Under the pieces are notes generated by a model. That model was not told the DNA's origin, did not search any database, and worked only from the letters and a program-made list of their open reading frames with translations. Shown one piece after another: positions 19,508-27,908 of a DNA stretch of 64,000 nucleotides; the first letter of the stretch is position 1; each line of letters begins with the position of its first letter. The translations under genes were made by a program, and so were the position numbers. This DNA comes from Skermanella aerolata KACC 11604 (GTDB taxonomy: Bacteria > Pseudomonadota > Alphaproteobacteria > Azospirillales > Azospirillaceae), in assembly GCF_000936425.1 (NCBI RefSeq), contig NZ_AVFK01000009.1, forward strand, positions 124,001 through 188,000. The letters are read 5' to 3'.

Positions 19508-19628
19508 TGTCTCCGATGTATTAATCTAAAGAGGTAATCCACACCAAATGCAGTATCGAAATCGTTGTTTGAAATACTGCATCTTGGGATGTTAATGTGA
19601 ATACACGAATAGGCGACAGCCTGAGGGG
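19508..19628 (+). promoter_or_regulatory. AT-rich ftsQ-ftsA gap with a hairpin
   Basis: This is a marked drop in GC. It holds the inverted repeat ATGCAGTAT (19548-19556) / ATACTGCAT (19574-19582) around a 17-base loop. TTGTTT and ATGTTA-like hexamers follow, but none is a strong promoter. It may carry a local ftsAZ promoter or attenuator; this is an inference. Confidence 0.35.
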
Positions 19629-20912
19629 ATGACGGGCGTAGCAATGGCCTTCAACGCTGGCAAGAGAGTTAAGAGACAGGTTCGCGGCGGGGTAATCGCT
19701 GCACTGGACGTCGGCACAACCAAGGTCTGCTGCTTCATCGCACGGGTCGAGGACGGCGGCGTGCTGCGCATTACCGGCATCGGACATCAGGTCTCGCGGG
19801 GTCTCCGGGCCGGCACGATCGTCGATATGGACGCGGCGGAGCAGGCTATCGGCACCACCGTCCACACTGCCGAGCAGATGGCCGGGGAGACGATCCGCGA
19901 AGTGCTGGTCAACATTTCCGGCGGCCAGCCGACTTCGCAGACCTCCAACGTGGAAGTGCCGATCGGCGGCCATGAGGTCAACAACGCCGACGTCCGTCGG
20001 GCGCTGGCCCAAGCCCGCCAGTTCCAGGGTGGGGCCGACCAGGAGCTGATCCACTCGATCGCGGTCGGTTATGCGATCGACGGCAACCGGGGCATCCGTG
20101 ACCCGCGCGGCATGTTCGGCGACAAGCTGGGCGTTCAGCTCCATACCGTCACCGCCGGCTCCAGCGCCGTCCGCAACCTGACCACCTGCATCGCGCGCTG
20201 CCACCTCGACATCGACAGCTTCGTCGTCTCGCCCTATGCGGCGGCGCTGGCCGCCTTGGTGGAGGACGAGATGGAGCTTGGCTGCACCCTGATCGATATG
20301 GGCGGCGGCACCACGACCATCTCCGTCTTCTTCGACGGCAAGTGCGTCTACACCGACTGCGTTCCCGTCGGCGGCGCCCATGTGACCAACGACATCGCGC
20401 GCGGCCTGACGACCCCCGTGGCCCATGCCGAGCGGATGAAGACGCTGTACGGCAGCGCCATCGCCAATGCCGCCGACGAGCGCGAGATCATCGACGTGCC
20501 CCAGGTCGGGGAGGACGAGCCGTCCCAGGCCAACCACGTCCAGAAATCCCTGCTGGTCGGCATCATCCAGCCCCGGCTGGAGGAAATCTTCGAACTGGTC
20601 CGTGCCCGGCTGGAAGTCAGCGGCATGGGCAAGGTCGCCGGCCGGCGCGTCGTCCTGACGGGCGGCGCCAGCCAGTTGCCGGGCATGCGCGACTTGGCGC
20701 AGCTCATACTCGATAAGCAGGTCCGGCTGGGCAAGCCCATGCGGATCAACGGGCTGGCCGATGCGACCGGCGGCCCCGCTTTCTCGACCGCGGCGGGCCT
20801 GCTGGCCTTCGCCGTGCAGAGTCAGGCGGAACTTCCCGGCTTCAGCGCCGAGGACGAACCGCCGAAACATCTTTGGGGGCGTGTGGGCTTCTGGCTCAAG
20901 GAGAACCTATGA
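19629..20912 (+). CDS. ftsA: Cell division protein FtsA
   Basis: A 427-residue actin-like ATPase that tethers FtsZ to the membrane. Phosphate-1 loop ALDVGTTKVCCFIA lies near residue 25, phosphate-2 IDMGGGTTTISVF near 220, and the adenosine motif VVLTGGASQLPGM near 340. The last residues (GRVGFWLKENL) form the amphipathic membrane-targeting helix typical of FtsA. ATG 19629 directly abuts GAGGGG, which is too close for a good ribosome site; ATG 19644 (MAFNAGKR) is a possible alternative. ftsZ starts 185 bases later. Confidence 0.95.
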   Translation: MTGVAMAFNAGKRVKRQVRGGVIAALDVGTTKVCCFIARVEDGGVLRITGIGHQVSRGLRAGTIVDMDAAEQAIGTTVHTAEQMAGETIREVLVNISGGQPTSQTSNVEVPIGGHEVNNADVRRALAQARQFQGGADQELIHSIAVGYAIDGNRGIRDPRGMFGDKLGVQLHTVTAGSSAVRNLTTCIARCHLDIDSFVVSPYAAALAALVEDEMELGCTLIDMGGGTTTISVFFDGKCVYTDCVPVGGAHVTNDIARGLTTPVAHAERMKTLYGSAIANAADEREIIDVPQVGEDEPSQANHVQKSLLVGIIQPRLEEIFELVRARLEVSGMGKVAGRRVVLTGGASQLPGMRDLAQLILDKQVRLGKPMRINGLADATGGPAFSTAAGLLAFAVQSQAELPGFSAEDEPPKHLWGRVGFWLKENL

Positions 20913-21097
20913 GCCGGGGACAGGAACAGGCAACCGAACGGAACAGCGCGCCGCGCGGATCTCGGGACAGAGACATCCCGATCCGGACGGCGACTGGAAT
21001 GCAAGCGTAAATCAGACCGGCGGCGACCGGTGGTGTCAACAGGAACAGTAATCCACTCAAGTGGATTCGGGCGAACTCAAGGGAACTGGAGGCTGTC

Positions 21098-22966
21098 ATG
21101 ATCAATCTCAGCATGCCGGAAATCGAAGTGGATCTGCGGCCGCACATCACGGTGTTCGGTGTCGGTGGCGCGGGCGGCAACGCCGTCAACAACATGATCA
21201 AGTCCAACCTGGAAGGCGTCGAGTTCGTCGTCGCCAATACGGACGCCCAGGCGCTGAAAGGCGCGCTGGCCGAAAAGCGCCTTCAGCTCGGCACGACGAT
21301 CACGCGCGGTCTGGGCGCCGGGTCGCGTCCCGATGTCGGCCGCGCCGCCGCCGAGGAACAGCTCGCCGAGATCATGGGCTACCTTGAAGGCGCCAACATG
21401 GTCTTCATCACCGCCGGCATGGGCGGTGGCACGGGCACCGGCGCCGCTCCGGTGATCGCGCGCGCGGCCCGCGAGCAGGGCATCCTGACCGTCGGCGTCG
21501 TGACCAAGCCGTTCCACTTCGAAGGCGCGCACCGCATGCGTCTGGCGGAGAGCGGCATCAACGAGCTTCAGCAGTTCGTCGATACCCTGATCATCATCCC
21601 GAACCAGAACCTGTTCCGGATCGCCAACGAGAAGACCACCTTCGCCGACGCCTTCAAGATGGCGGACGACGTACTGCATTCCGGCGTTCGCGGCGTCACC
21701 GACCTGATGGTCATGCCGGGCCTGATCAATCTCGACTTCGCCGACATCCGGTCCGTCATGACCGAGATGGGCAAGGCGATGATGGGCACCGGCGAAGCCT
21801 CCGGCGAGCGCCGCGCGATCGATGCCGCCGAGGCCGCGATCAGCAACCCGCTGCTCGACGACGTGTCGATGAAGGGTGCCCGCGGCGTCCTGATCAACAT
21901 CACCGGCGGCATGGACATGACCCTGTTCGAGGTCGACGAAGCCGCCAACCGCATCCGCGACGAAGTCGATCCCGACGCCAACATCATCTTCGGCTCGACC
22001 TTCGACCAGGACCTCGACGGCCGCATGCGCGTGTCGGTGGTCGCCACCGGCATCGAAGCCGAAAAGATCGCCCAGCCGCGTCCGGCCTCCGCATCCGCTC
22101 CCCTGAGCGTGGTCGGCGGCGGCGGCCGCAAGGCGATGTCGCCCGCTCCAGCACCGGCCGGCCTGTCGGCGCAGTCGCGTCAGCCGACCGACTACCACCA
22201 CACCCTGATCGCCTCGCCCCCGCACCCGGGTGCGGCGCAGGGCCATGCCCCCTCCGCCTATACCACCCACGGTCACATCCCGCAGAACCAGGCTGTCCAG
22301 GGTCATGTGGGCCAGGGTCATGTGGGCCAGGGTCATGTGGGCCAGGGTCATCAGGGCCATCCGGTGCAGGGCCACACCACGGTCGGCAACACCGTCCGCA
22401 CCTTCGTCGAGCAACCGCAGCACCATGCCGAACAGGCTCCGGTCGCCTATGCGCCGCCGCAGCAGGAGCCGGCCGCACCGCCGGCACCGGTCGCCGAGTC
22501 GCAGCCGATGCAGCATCCCGCCGAGTTCGCGGCTCCGCCGCGCGGCCGTGAACAGGACCGGGTCACCGGTCCGCTGCGCGGCCAGAACCAGGACGGCAGC
22601 TTCATCGCTCCGCGCCCGGCCGACGCCGGTCCGCGCCAGCAGGGGCCGTCGCTCAACGCCGAGCGCTTCATCGCCCCGACGGCGGCCCTGCCCGATCCGG
22701 CGCCGAAGAAGCGCGGCAGCTCGCTGTTCGAGCGGGTCACCGGCATCGGCCGCCGCATCATGGAAGGCGGCGAGCCGGAACAGCAGCAGCCCCGGCAGGC
22801 TCCGCAGCCCCAGCCGCAGGGGCAGCAAGCCGCCCCGGTCAGGCAGGCTCCCGCCGGCGCACCGCAGCAGCGCCAGTCCGAGCCGATGGACCGGCCGACG
22901 AAAATGAGCCATGCGGAAGAGGAAATGCTGGACATTCCGGCTTTCCTGCGCCGTCAGGCCAACTGA
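21098..22966 (+). CDS. ftsZ: Cell division GTPase FtsZ with long linker
   Basis: A 622-residue tubulin homologue that polymerises into the Z ring. The GTP-binding G-box GGGTGTG is at residues 109-115; the T7 loop region [12 protein letters not shown] follows near 205-216; the globular core ends near 320. A long (about 285 residues) Pro/Gln/His/Ala-rich linker follows, containing three perfect 15-base repeats, then the conserved C-terminal peptide [12 protein letters not shown] that binds FtsA. Alphaproteobacterial FtsZ often has a long linker, but this is at the long end. AACTGGAGG lies upstream of the ATG. Confidence 0.97.
   Translation: MINLSMPEIEVDLRPHITVFGVGGAGGNAVNNMIKSNLEGVEFVVANTDAQALKGALAEKRLQLGTTITRGLGAGSRPDVGRAAAEEQLAEIMGYLEGANMVFITAGMGGGTGTGAAPVIARAAREQGILTVGVVTKPFHFEGAHRMRLAESGINELQQFVDTLIIIPNQNLFRIANEKTTFADAFKMADDVLHSGVRGVTDLMVMPGLINLDFADIRSVMTEMGKAMMGTGEASGERRAIDAAEAAISNPLLDDVSMKGARGVLINITGGMDMTLFEVDEAANRIRDEVDPDANIIFGSTFDQDLDGRMRVSVVATGIEAEKIAQPRPASASAPLSVVGGGGRKAMSPAPAPAGLSAQSRQPTDYHHTLIASPPHPGAAQGHAPSAYTTHGHIPQNQAVQGHVGQGHVGQGHVGQGHQGHPVQGHTTVGNTVRTFVEQPQHHAEQAPVAYAPPQQEPAAPPAPVAESQPMQHPAEFAAPPRGREQDRVTGPLRGQNQDGSFIAPRPADAGPRQQGPSLNAERFIAPTAALPDPAPKKRGSSLFERVTGIGRRIMEGGEPEQQQPRQAPQPQPQGQQAAPVRQAPAGAPQQRQSEPMDRPTKMSHAEEEMLDIPAFLRRQAN
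22301..22345 (+). repeat. In-frame 15-bp tandem repeat in ftsZ linker
   Basis: Three identical copies of GGTCATGTGGGCCAG (22301, 22316, 22331), with partial copies on both sides. They encode repeats of Gly-His-Val-Gly-Gln, giving a His-rich patch in the disordered linker. Being a whole number of codons, the array can change copy number without breaking the frame. Confidence 0.95.
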
Positions 22967-23030
22967 CGGGGAGCTGACCCAGGGACCCGCCGCGAGGCGT
23001 TGATCGAGTTCAGCCCGACAGTCACCTTGA

Positions 23031-23060
23031 AACCCCCGGCCCTGTGGCCGGGGGTTTTTT
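23031..23060 (+). terminator. Rho-independent terminator after ftsZ
   Basis: A perfect 9-bp GC stem (23033-23041 with 23046-23054) with loop CTGT is followed by six T. It ends the dcw transcript and separates it from lpxC. Confidence 0.92.
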
Positions 23061-23093
23061 CTTGTTCGAATGCTTATCCATGTATGTTTTTGA

Positions 23094-23109
23094 TGTGATG
23101 GCCATCACA
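23094..23109 (+). promoter_or_regulatory. CRP/FNR-type palindrome upstream of lpxC
   Basis: TGTGATGGCCATCACA is a perfect 16-bp palindrome that fits TGTGA-N6-TCACA, the consensus for CRP-family regulators. It lies 150-165 bases before the lpxC start and past the ftsZ terminator, so lpxC is the only obvious target. Which regulator binds is unknown. Confidence 0.5.
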
Positions 23110-23258
23110 CGATGACTATCCCGCACCTGCGTAACAATCCGTAACAAAGAGTGATTTGTACTATGGACTGGGTCTTGATAGGTATTAGTCGTGGGTTCCG
23201 CCCGAACCTCTAGGCAGTTTCTGAAGTATTGCTCCCACGAAGTTCAGCAGGTAATCAA

Positions 23259-24206
23259 GTGTCCGAACAAAGCCAGAATAACGAGACGAAGTTTCAGCAG
23301 ACGCTGAAGAGCCCGATCAACTGCACCGGCATCGGCTTGCATTCGGGTTCCAAGGTCTCGATGACCCTGAAGCCGGCGGACGTGAATACCGGTATCGTCT
23401 TCGTGCGGACCGATCAACCCGCCGACCGCGCCGAAGTCCGTGCCGACTGGGATCGGGTGACCGATACCAAGCTCTGCACTGTCGTCTCCAACGATGCTGG
23501 CGTGTCGATCGGCACCGTCGAGCACCTGATGGCGGCGCTGCGCGGCTGCGGCATCGACAACGTGGTGATCGAGCTGAACGGCCCGGAAGTGCCGATCATG
23601 GATGGCAGTTCCGCTCCCTTCGTGTTCCTGATCGAGTGCGCCGGCATCCGGGAGCAGGAAAAGCCGCGCCGTCTGATCCGGGTCCTGAAGCAGGTTACCG
23701 TCGGTGACGGCACCCGGTTCGCGACCCTGTCGCCCTCGCCGTCGATGAGCTTCAGCTTCGAGATCGACTTCGCCAGCGCCGCCGTCGCCCGTCAGGAAAG
23801 CTACGTCAAGCTCACCAACGGCGCCTTCAAGGGCGAATTGGCCCGCGCCCGCACCTTCGGCTTCCTCCACGAAGTCGATCAGTTGCGGAAGCTCGGCCTC
23901 GCTCGTGGCGGTTCGCTCGACAACGCCATCGTCATCAACGGCGACAAGGTCCTCAACGAGGGCGGCCTCCGCTTCTCCGACGAGTTCGTGCGCCACAAGA
24001 TCCTCGACAGCATCGGCGACCTGTATCTCGCCGGCGCCCCGATCCTGGGCCACTTCCACGGCTGCCGTTCGGGCCACGCCCTGAACAACCAGCTCCTCCG
24101 CGCCCTGTTCGCGGACAAGACGGCATGGTGCTACGTCGATGCCGAGGAAGTCGGCGCCCTGCCGATGAACTGGGACGTTCGCGTAAAGGTCGCCGCCGTC
24201 GCGTAA
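23259..24206 (+). CDS. lpxC: UDP-3-O-acyl-N-acetylglucosamine deacetylase LpxC
   Basis: A 315-residue zinc enzyme for the first committed step of lipid A synthesis. Evidence: [13 protein letters not shown] near the N-terminus, [15 protein letters not shown] (first zinc histidine), the [10 protein letters not shown] active-site loop and [15 protein letters not shown] near the C-terminus. GTG 23259 with an upstream CAGG is chosen; TTG 23229 would add ten residues. It has its own control region and terminator, so it is probably transcribed separately from ftsZ despite the conserved order. Confidence 0.95.
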   Translation: MSEQSQNNETKFQQTLKSPINCTGIGLHSGSKVSMTLKPADVNTGIVFVRTDQPADRAEVRADWDRVTDTKLCTVVSNDAGVSIGTVEHLMAALRGCGIDNVVIELNGPEVPIMDGSSAPFVFLIECAGIREQEKPRRLIRVLKQVTVGDGTRFATLSPSPSMSFSFEIDFASAAVARQESYVKLTNGAFKGELARARTFGFLHEVDQLRKLGLARGGSLDNAIVINGDKVLNEGGLRFSDEFVRHKILDSIGDLYLAGAPILGHFHGCRSGHALNNQLLRALFADKTAWCYVDAEEVGALPMNWDVRVKVAAVA

Positions 24207-24230
24207 CCGGCGGAAACCGGTCCGATTTGA

Positions 24231-24265
24231 AAAAAGCGCCGGAGGGCTTCCCTCCGGCGCTTTTT
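24231..24265 (+). terminator. Rho-independent terminator after lpxC
   Basis: A perfect 11-bp stem (24236-24246 with 24250-24260) and a 3-base loop are flanked by five A and five T, so it could work in both directions. It closes lpxC. Confidence 0.93.
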
Positions 24266-24311
24266 ATATTTCAAATAATCTGCCGCTTCGCTCTAGACCG
24301 AGCTAAATACT

Positions 24312-24416
24312 ACACCAACGGCATTGAAGACTATCCGGTGAGTTCCGGCAAAGATGTCGGGCTGAAGAGGCCCGACATCTAACGCTTCAAGCCGGTCAAT
24401 GTAATGCCGTTGGTGT
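24312..24416. repeat. Miniature palindromic element, type B copy 1
   Basis: Terminal 14-bp perfect inverted repeats ACACCAACGGCATT (24312-24325) and its complement (24403-24416) enclose an inner hairpin GATGTCGGG/CCCGACATC (24353-24361 and 24371-24379). It is 105 bp and non-coding, and looks MITE- or REP-like. Parts recur at 32489-32625. It directly abuts a type A element, sharing base 24416. Confidence 0.75.
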
Positions 24417-24555
24417 TATACCAGGGGCCGAAGACATTGACCCGTCTGGAAAGTGTCTGTTGGGCCACGGCCCAACCTACAGCTCCCGCTTCGTAGGTTG
24501 GGCCGTGGCCCAACACTTGCCTGCCGCCGGTCAAACTCTTCGGCTCCTGGTATTA
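24416..24555. repeat. Nested palindromic element, type A copy 1
   Basis: Imperfect 27-bp terminal inverted repeats start TTATACCAGG (24416) and end CCTGGTATTA (24555). Inside them is a perfect 23-bp inverted repeat (24458-24480 with 24493-24515) built on GTAGGTTGGG...CCCAACA. One terminal arm and the inner palindrome recur at 28979-29079. Non-coding. Confidence 0.75.
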
Positions 24556-24557
24556 CA

Positions 24558-25502
24558 TCACCCCCCGGCAGCCAATATCCCCCGCGCCGCCGCCGCATCC
24601 GTCAAGATCTGCTGCTTCAGCGCATCGAAGCTCTCGAACTTCCGTTCCGGCCGGATGAAGTCGATCATCCGCACCCGCAGGTGCTTGCCATAGAGATCGC
24701 CGGCGAAGTCGAACAGATGGACCTCCAGCAGTTCGCGCACGCCATCGACCGTGGGCCGGTTGCCGAGATTGGCGACGCCATCCGTCCAGACCGTATGCGT
24801 CCCATGGTCCACCCCGGCCTGAACAGCATAGACGCCGTAATGCGGCCGCAGGTACTCGCCCAGTTCCAGGTTCGCGGTCGGAAAGCCGATGGTACGGCCG
24901 CGCTGGTCGCCATGCTCGACCCGCCCTTCGACCTCCCACGGACGCCCCAACACGGCGGCGGCCTCGCGCGGCTTGCCGGCCGCCAGCAACTGGCGCACGC
25001 GGGTCGATGAAAATACCCCACCCGACATATCCGCTGCCGGCTTGACCTCCGTCACGCCGAAGCCCAGCGTCCGGGCCTTCTGGTACAGCAGCCCGACGTC
25101 GCCGCCGCGCTTATGGCCGAACACGAAGTCGTAGCCGGCGACCACATGACTGACGCCAAGGCCTTCGACCAGCACCTCGTTGATGAACTCGTCGGCGGTC
25201 TTGCTGGAGAAGACGGTATCGAAATGAATGACGAACAGCAGATCGACACCCAGATCCTCGATATGGCGGGCCTTGGTCCGGAACGGGGTCAGCCGGAACG
25301 GCGCGTCCGACGGCCGGAACAGGCTGCGGGGATGGGGCTCGAACGTCAGGACGGCCAGAGGCGCCCGATTGGCCTTCGCCACCTCGGCGGCAGCGCCGAT
25401 CACGATCCGGTGGCCCTGGTGCAGGCCGTCGAAATTACCCAGCGCAACCACGGCACCGCGCGCATCATCGGGCAGATCTGTGAAGTGTCTGAACAGTTTC
25501 AT
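24558..25502 (-). CDS. ribF: Bifunctional riboflavin kinase/FMN adenylyltransferase RibF
   Basis: A 314-residue enzyme converting riboflavin to FMN and FAD. The N-terminal adenylyltransferase domain shows VALGNFDGLHQGHR near residue 25 and FSSTRVRQLL near 162; the C-terminal riboflavin kinase domain has RTIGFPTANLEL near 200 and LEVHLFDF. ATG 25502 with AAGGGGG eight bases upstream is preferred over GTG 25511. No FMN riboswitch was recognised upstream. It ends only a few bases from a palindromic element. Confidence 0.95.
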   Translation of the reverse strand: MKLFRHFTDLPDDARGAVVALGNFDGLHQGHRIVIGAAAEVAKANRAPLAVLTFEPHPRSLFRPSDAPFRLTPFRTKARHIEDLGVDLLFVIHFDTVFSSKTADEFINEVLVEGLGVSHVVAGYDFVFGHKRGGDVGLLYQKARTLGFGVTEVKPAADMSGGVFSSTRVRQLLAAGKPREAAAVLGRPWEVEGRVEHGDQRGRTIGFPTANLELGEYLRPHYGVYAVQAGVDHGTHTVWTDGVANLGNRPTVDGVRELLEVHLFDFAGDLYGKHLRVRMIDFIRPERKFESFDALKQQILTDAAAARGILAAGG

Positions 25503-25632
25503 ACCGGGCACCCCCTTGCCGCCCGGACCTCGATTAGCTCAAAAAAACAGTGATGTATATAGGGCGCGCGCACCATTGGATAACCCCGGCCACGGCAGGC
25601 GCGCCACTGCCGGCCGAAGTCCGGCACCGATG

Positions 25633-26082
25633 TCAGCCGCGGGAAGGGACCATCAGTGTCGCGTCGCCGTCGATCACGACGGTCTCGCCGACCGAAACCA
25701 CCGTTTTAAAGACCACGCGGCGCTTTTCCGCGATGACTTCAAGGACGGTGACCCGCGCGTGGACCGTATCGCCGATCCGGACCGGCGCCTTGAACTTGAG
25801 GTTCTGGCTCATATAGATGCAGCCCGGACCGGGCAGACGGGTGCCGAGAACGGTCGAGATGAAGCTTGCCGTCAGGATCCCATGAGCGATGCGGCCCTTG
25901 AACATCGTCGTGTTCGCGAACTCTTCGTTCAGATGGACCGGATTGGTATCGCCGGAGATACCCGCGAAGAGCACCACGTCGGCCTCCGTCACGGTCTTGG
26001 CATAGACGGCGGTCTGTCCGACGAAAATGTCCTCGATGAAATAGCCGGTCAAGCCATCGTTCAAACCACGCACGTCGTCCAT
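25633..26082 (-). CDS. MaoC-family (R)-specific enoyl-CoA hydratase
   Basis: A 149-residue single hot-dog-fold protein. The catalytic Asp/His motif is in FAGISGDTNPVHLNEEFA (about residues 38-55), followed by RIAHGILTASFISTVLG. Such enzymes hydrate trans-2-enoyl-CoA to (R)-3-hydroxyacyl-CoA, for example to feed polyhydroxyalkanoate synthesis (PhaJ); the role here is not fixed by context. ATG 26082 with AAGGGG nine bases upstream is chosen; upstream in-frame starts at 26100 and 26109 are possible. Confidence 0.88.
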   Translation of the reverse strand: MDDVRGLNDGLTGYFIEDIFVGQTAVYAKTVTEADVVLFAGISGDTNPVHLNEEFANTTMFKGRIAHGILTASFISTVLGTRLPGPGCIYMSQNLKFKAPVRIGDTVHARVTVLEVIAEKRRVVFKTVVSVGETVVIDGDATLMVPSRG

Positions 26083-26369
26083 AATCTTGGTCCCCTTCAT
26101 CGGATACACAGTGCATGTGCATCCTCATCGCAGCATGTTGCAATGCGGCATAACCGCATCCCTGCGAAACATGGCAGATGATCTATAAACATCCGGTTAG
26201 CACTTTAGTACCAGAACGCCTTTCCACTGGCGTTCCCAAGGCTTCGGCGTCCCCCCGGCAGGCATCCCGACCATCCGAATCCTGATGGGGCATTTGACTT
26301 TCAGCTCAACAGCGCAACGGTCATTCGAGCCTGATGATTTTTTCAGCCCAGTGAAAAGGAAGAAAACGG

Positions 26370-27173
26370 ATGACGTACGGCTTCGCCTTGATCACCGGCA
26401 GCACGACCGGCATCGGCGCCGCCTTTGCCAGATCGCTCCCGGACTCGACCAACCTGCTGCTGGTGGCGCGCAGCGAGGAAAAGCTGGCCGAGCGCAAGGC
26501 CGAGCTGGAGAGCCCAAGCCGCACGGTGGAAACCGTGGCCGCCGACCTGTCCACGACGGAAGGCCGATCCAGGGTGATCGACAAGGCGATGGAATGCGAG
26601 ATCGACCTGCTGATCAACAATGCCGGCGCCGGCCGCCTCGCCAAAGTCCTCGACAATGACCCTGAAGCCGAACTGGCGACGGTCGAACTCAACGTGGTCG
26701 CCCCGACGGTCCTGACCCGGGCGCTGCTGCCGGGCATGATCGAGCGGGCGCGGCGCGACCATCTGCGGTGCGGCCTGATCCTGGTTTCCAGCACGACGGC
26801 GTTCCAGCCGATCCCGCTGCTCACCACCTACTCCGCCACCAAGTCCTTCGTGCTGGCCTATGGCGAAGGCCTGCACGAGGAGACCCGTCGCGAGCCGCTG
26901 GACCTGCTGGTGTTGTGCCCCGGCGCTACCCGCACCGACTTCAGCGAACGCGCCGGCTTCGACCTTTCACGCATTCCCGGCGCCTCCGACCCGATGGACG
27001 TGGCGCGCGAAGGCCTGGACCAGCTTGGCCGGCGGACGGTCCATGTCGTCGGCGCCGGGACTCGCGCAGCCCTGACGCCCTTCCTGATACCCAGGCGGAT
27101 CGCCACCGGCGGCGCAGGCGCCGTCATGTCGATCCTGGGCAGGGTCAACCGCATGCGGCCCCGGCGGTTGTAA
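26370..27173 (+). CDS. Short-chain dehydrogenase/reductase
   Basis: A 267-residue SDR with the NAD(P) loop TGSTTGIG at residues 9-16, NNAGAGR near 83, catalytic Ser near 140 and Tyr154-x3-Lys158 (YSATK). The region after the active site ends in a hydrophobic, basic tail (MSILGRVNRMRPRRL) resembling SDRs that act on acyl chains or ketones near the membrane. An AAGGAAG ribosome site precedes the ATG. Substrate unknown. It is divergent from the MaoC gene across a 287-base intergenic region. Confidence 0.88.
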   Translation: MTYGFALITGSTTGIGAAFARSLPDSTNLLLVARSEEKLAERKAELESPSRTVETVAADLSTTEGRSRVIDKAMECEIDLLINNAGAGRLAKVLDNDPEAELATVELNVVAPTVLTRALLPGMIERARRDHLRCGLILVSSTTAFQPIPLLTTYSATKSFVLAYGEGLHEETRREPLDLLVLCPGATRTDFSERAGFDLSRIPGASDPMDVAREGLDQLGRRTVHVVGAGTRAALTPFLIPRRIATGGAGAVMSILGRVNRMRPRRL

Positions 27174-27183
27174 CGGCCGTCGC

Positions 27184-27807
27184 TCAGGCCGGCCGCAAAG
27201 CCTGCCACAGGGTGGTCACCGCGAAACCGATGAACATGACGCCGGTCGCCCGGACGATCCAGATCTCTCCCGCCCGGTAGAGACGCCGCAGCGGCGGCGT
27301 CCCGACCAGCCAGATCAGGATGACATCGGCTATCAGGAACCCCAGGATCACGGCGCCCAGCAGCAATGGCGCGTTCGACACGGTCAGTGCATCCAGGTCC
27401 TGGGCAAGCAGCGCCGTGAAGACAGACAGCGTGACGGGATAGCTCTTGGGATTGGTGATGCCGAACATCAGCCCCCGGTGCAGCGGACGGCGAACCGAGG
27501 TGGATACCTGACCGGTAGCATCCCGTCTGACCAGCACCGCCCGTATACCCAGATACAGCAGATAGGCGCCGCAGACCACGGCCAGCACCTGGAACACGAC
27601 AGGCGCGATCACCCTGGCCCCGATCAGGGCCGTCAGCGCCAGCATGGCCCACAGCGTATCTCCGACCAGATGGCCGATCAGGAACCCGGCCCCTGCCCGC
27701 CTGCCCTGCGCGGCGCCGATCCCAAGCAGGGCCAGCACGGCCGGACCTGGGGTCAGGACGACGATCGCTCCTGCCATCGCAGCCGCCATCAGGATCGATG
27801 CTTCCAT
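27184..27807 (-). CDS. LysE/RhtB-family amino acid exporter
   Basis: A 207-residue membrane protein with about six helices. The N-terminal GAIVVLTPGPAVLALLGIGA and the later GLMFGITNPKSYPVTLSVF are the conserved LysE/RhtB motifs. Members export lysine, threonine, homoserine or related compounds. It converges with the SDR gene, leaving ten bases between them. Substrate cannot be assigned. Confidence 0.88.
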   Translation of the reverse strand: MEASILMAAAMAGAIVVLTPGPAVLALLGIGAAQGRRAGAGFLIGHLVGDTLWAMLALTALIGARVIAPVVFQVLAVVCGAYLLYLGIRAVLVRRDATGQVSTSVRRPLHRGLMFGITNPKSYPVTLSVFTALLAQDLDALTVSNAPLLLGAVILGFLIADVILIWLVGTPPLRRLYRAGEIWIVRATGVMFIGFAVTTLWQALRPA

Positions 27808-27908
27808 TTCGCCCCACCCGCCTTATCGATATCCGTCCACCATTTTTTATGGCGCGCATGGTGGCGCGCCGGTCGTAAACCGGCAAGGGTGTTGCACGCA
27901 TCCCCGGC

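Noticed and set aside
20909-21010. A 33-codon frame starting in the ftsA stop (ATGA)
   Set aside because: Very short, charged low-complexity product and no ribosome site; the overlap with the ftsA stop is likely chance.
24312-24555. Reading the palindromic repeats as a CRISPR array
   Set aside because: There are only nested inverted repeats of different lengths, no regular direct repeats with unique spacers and no cas genes.
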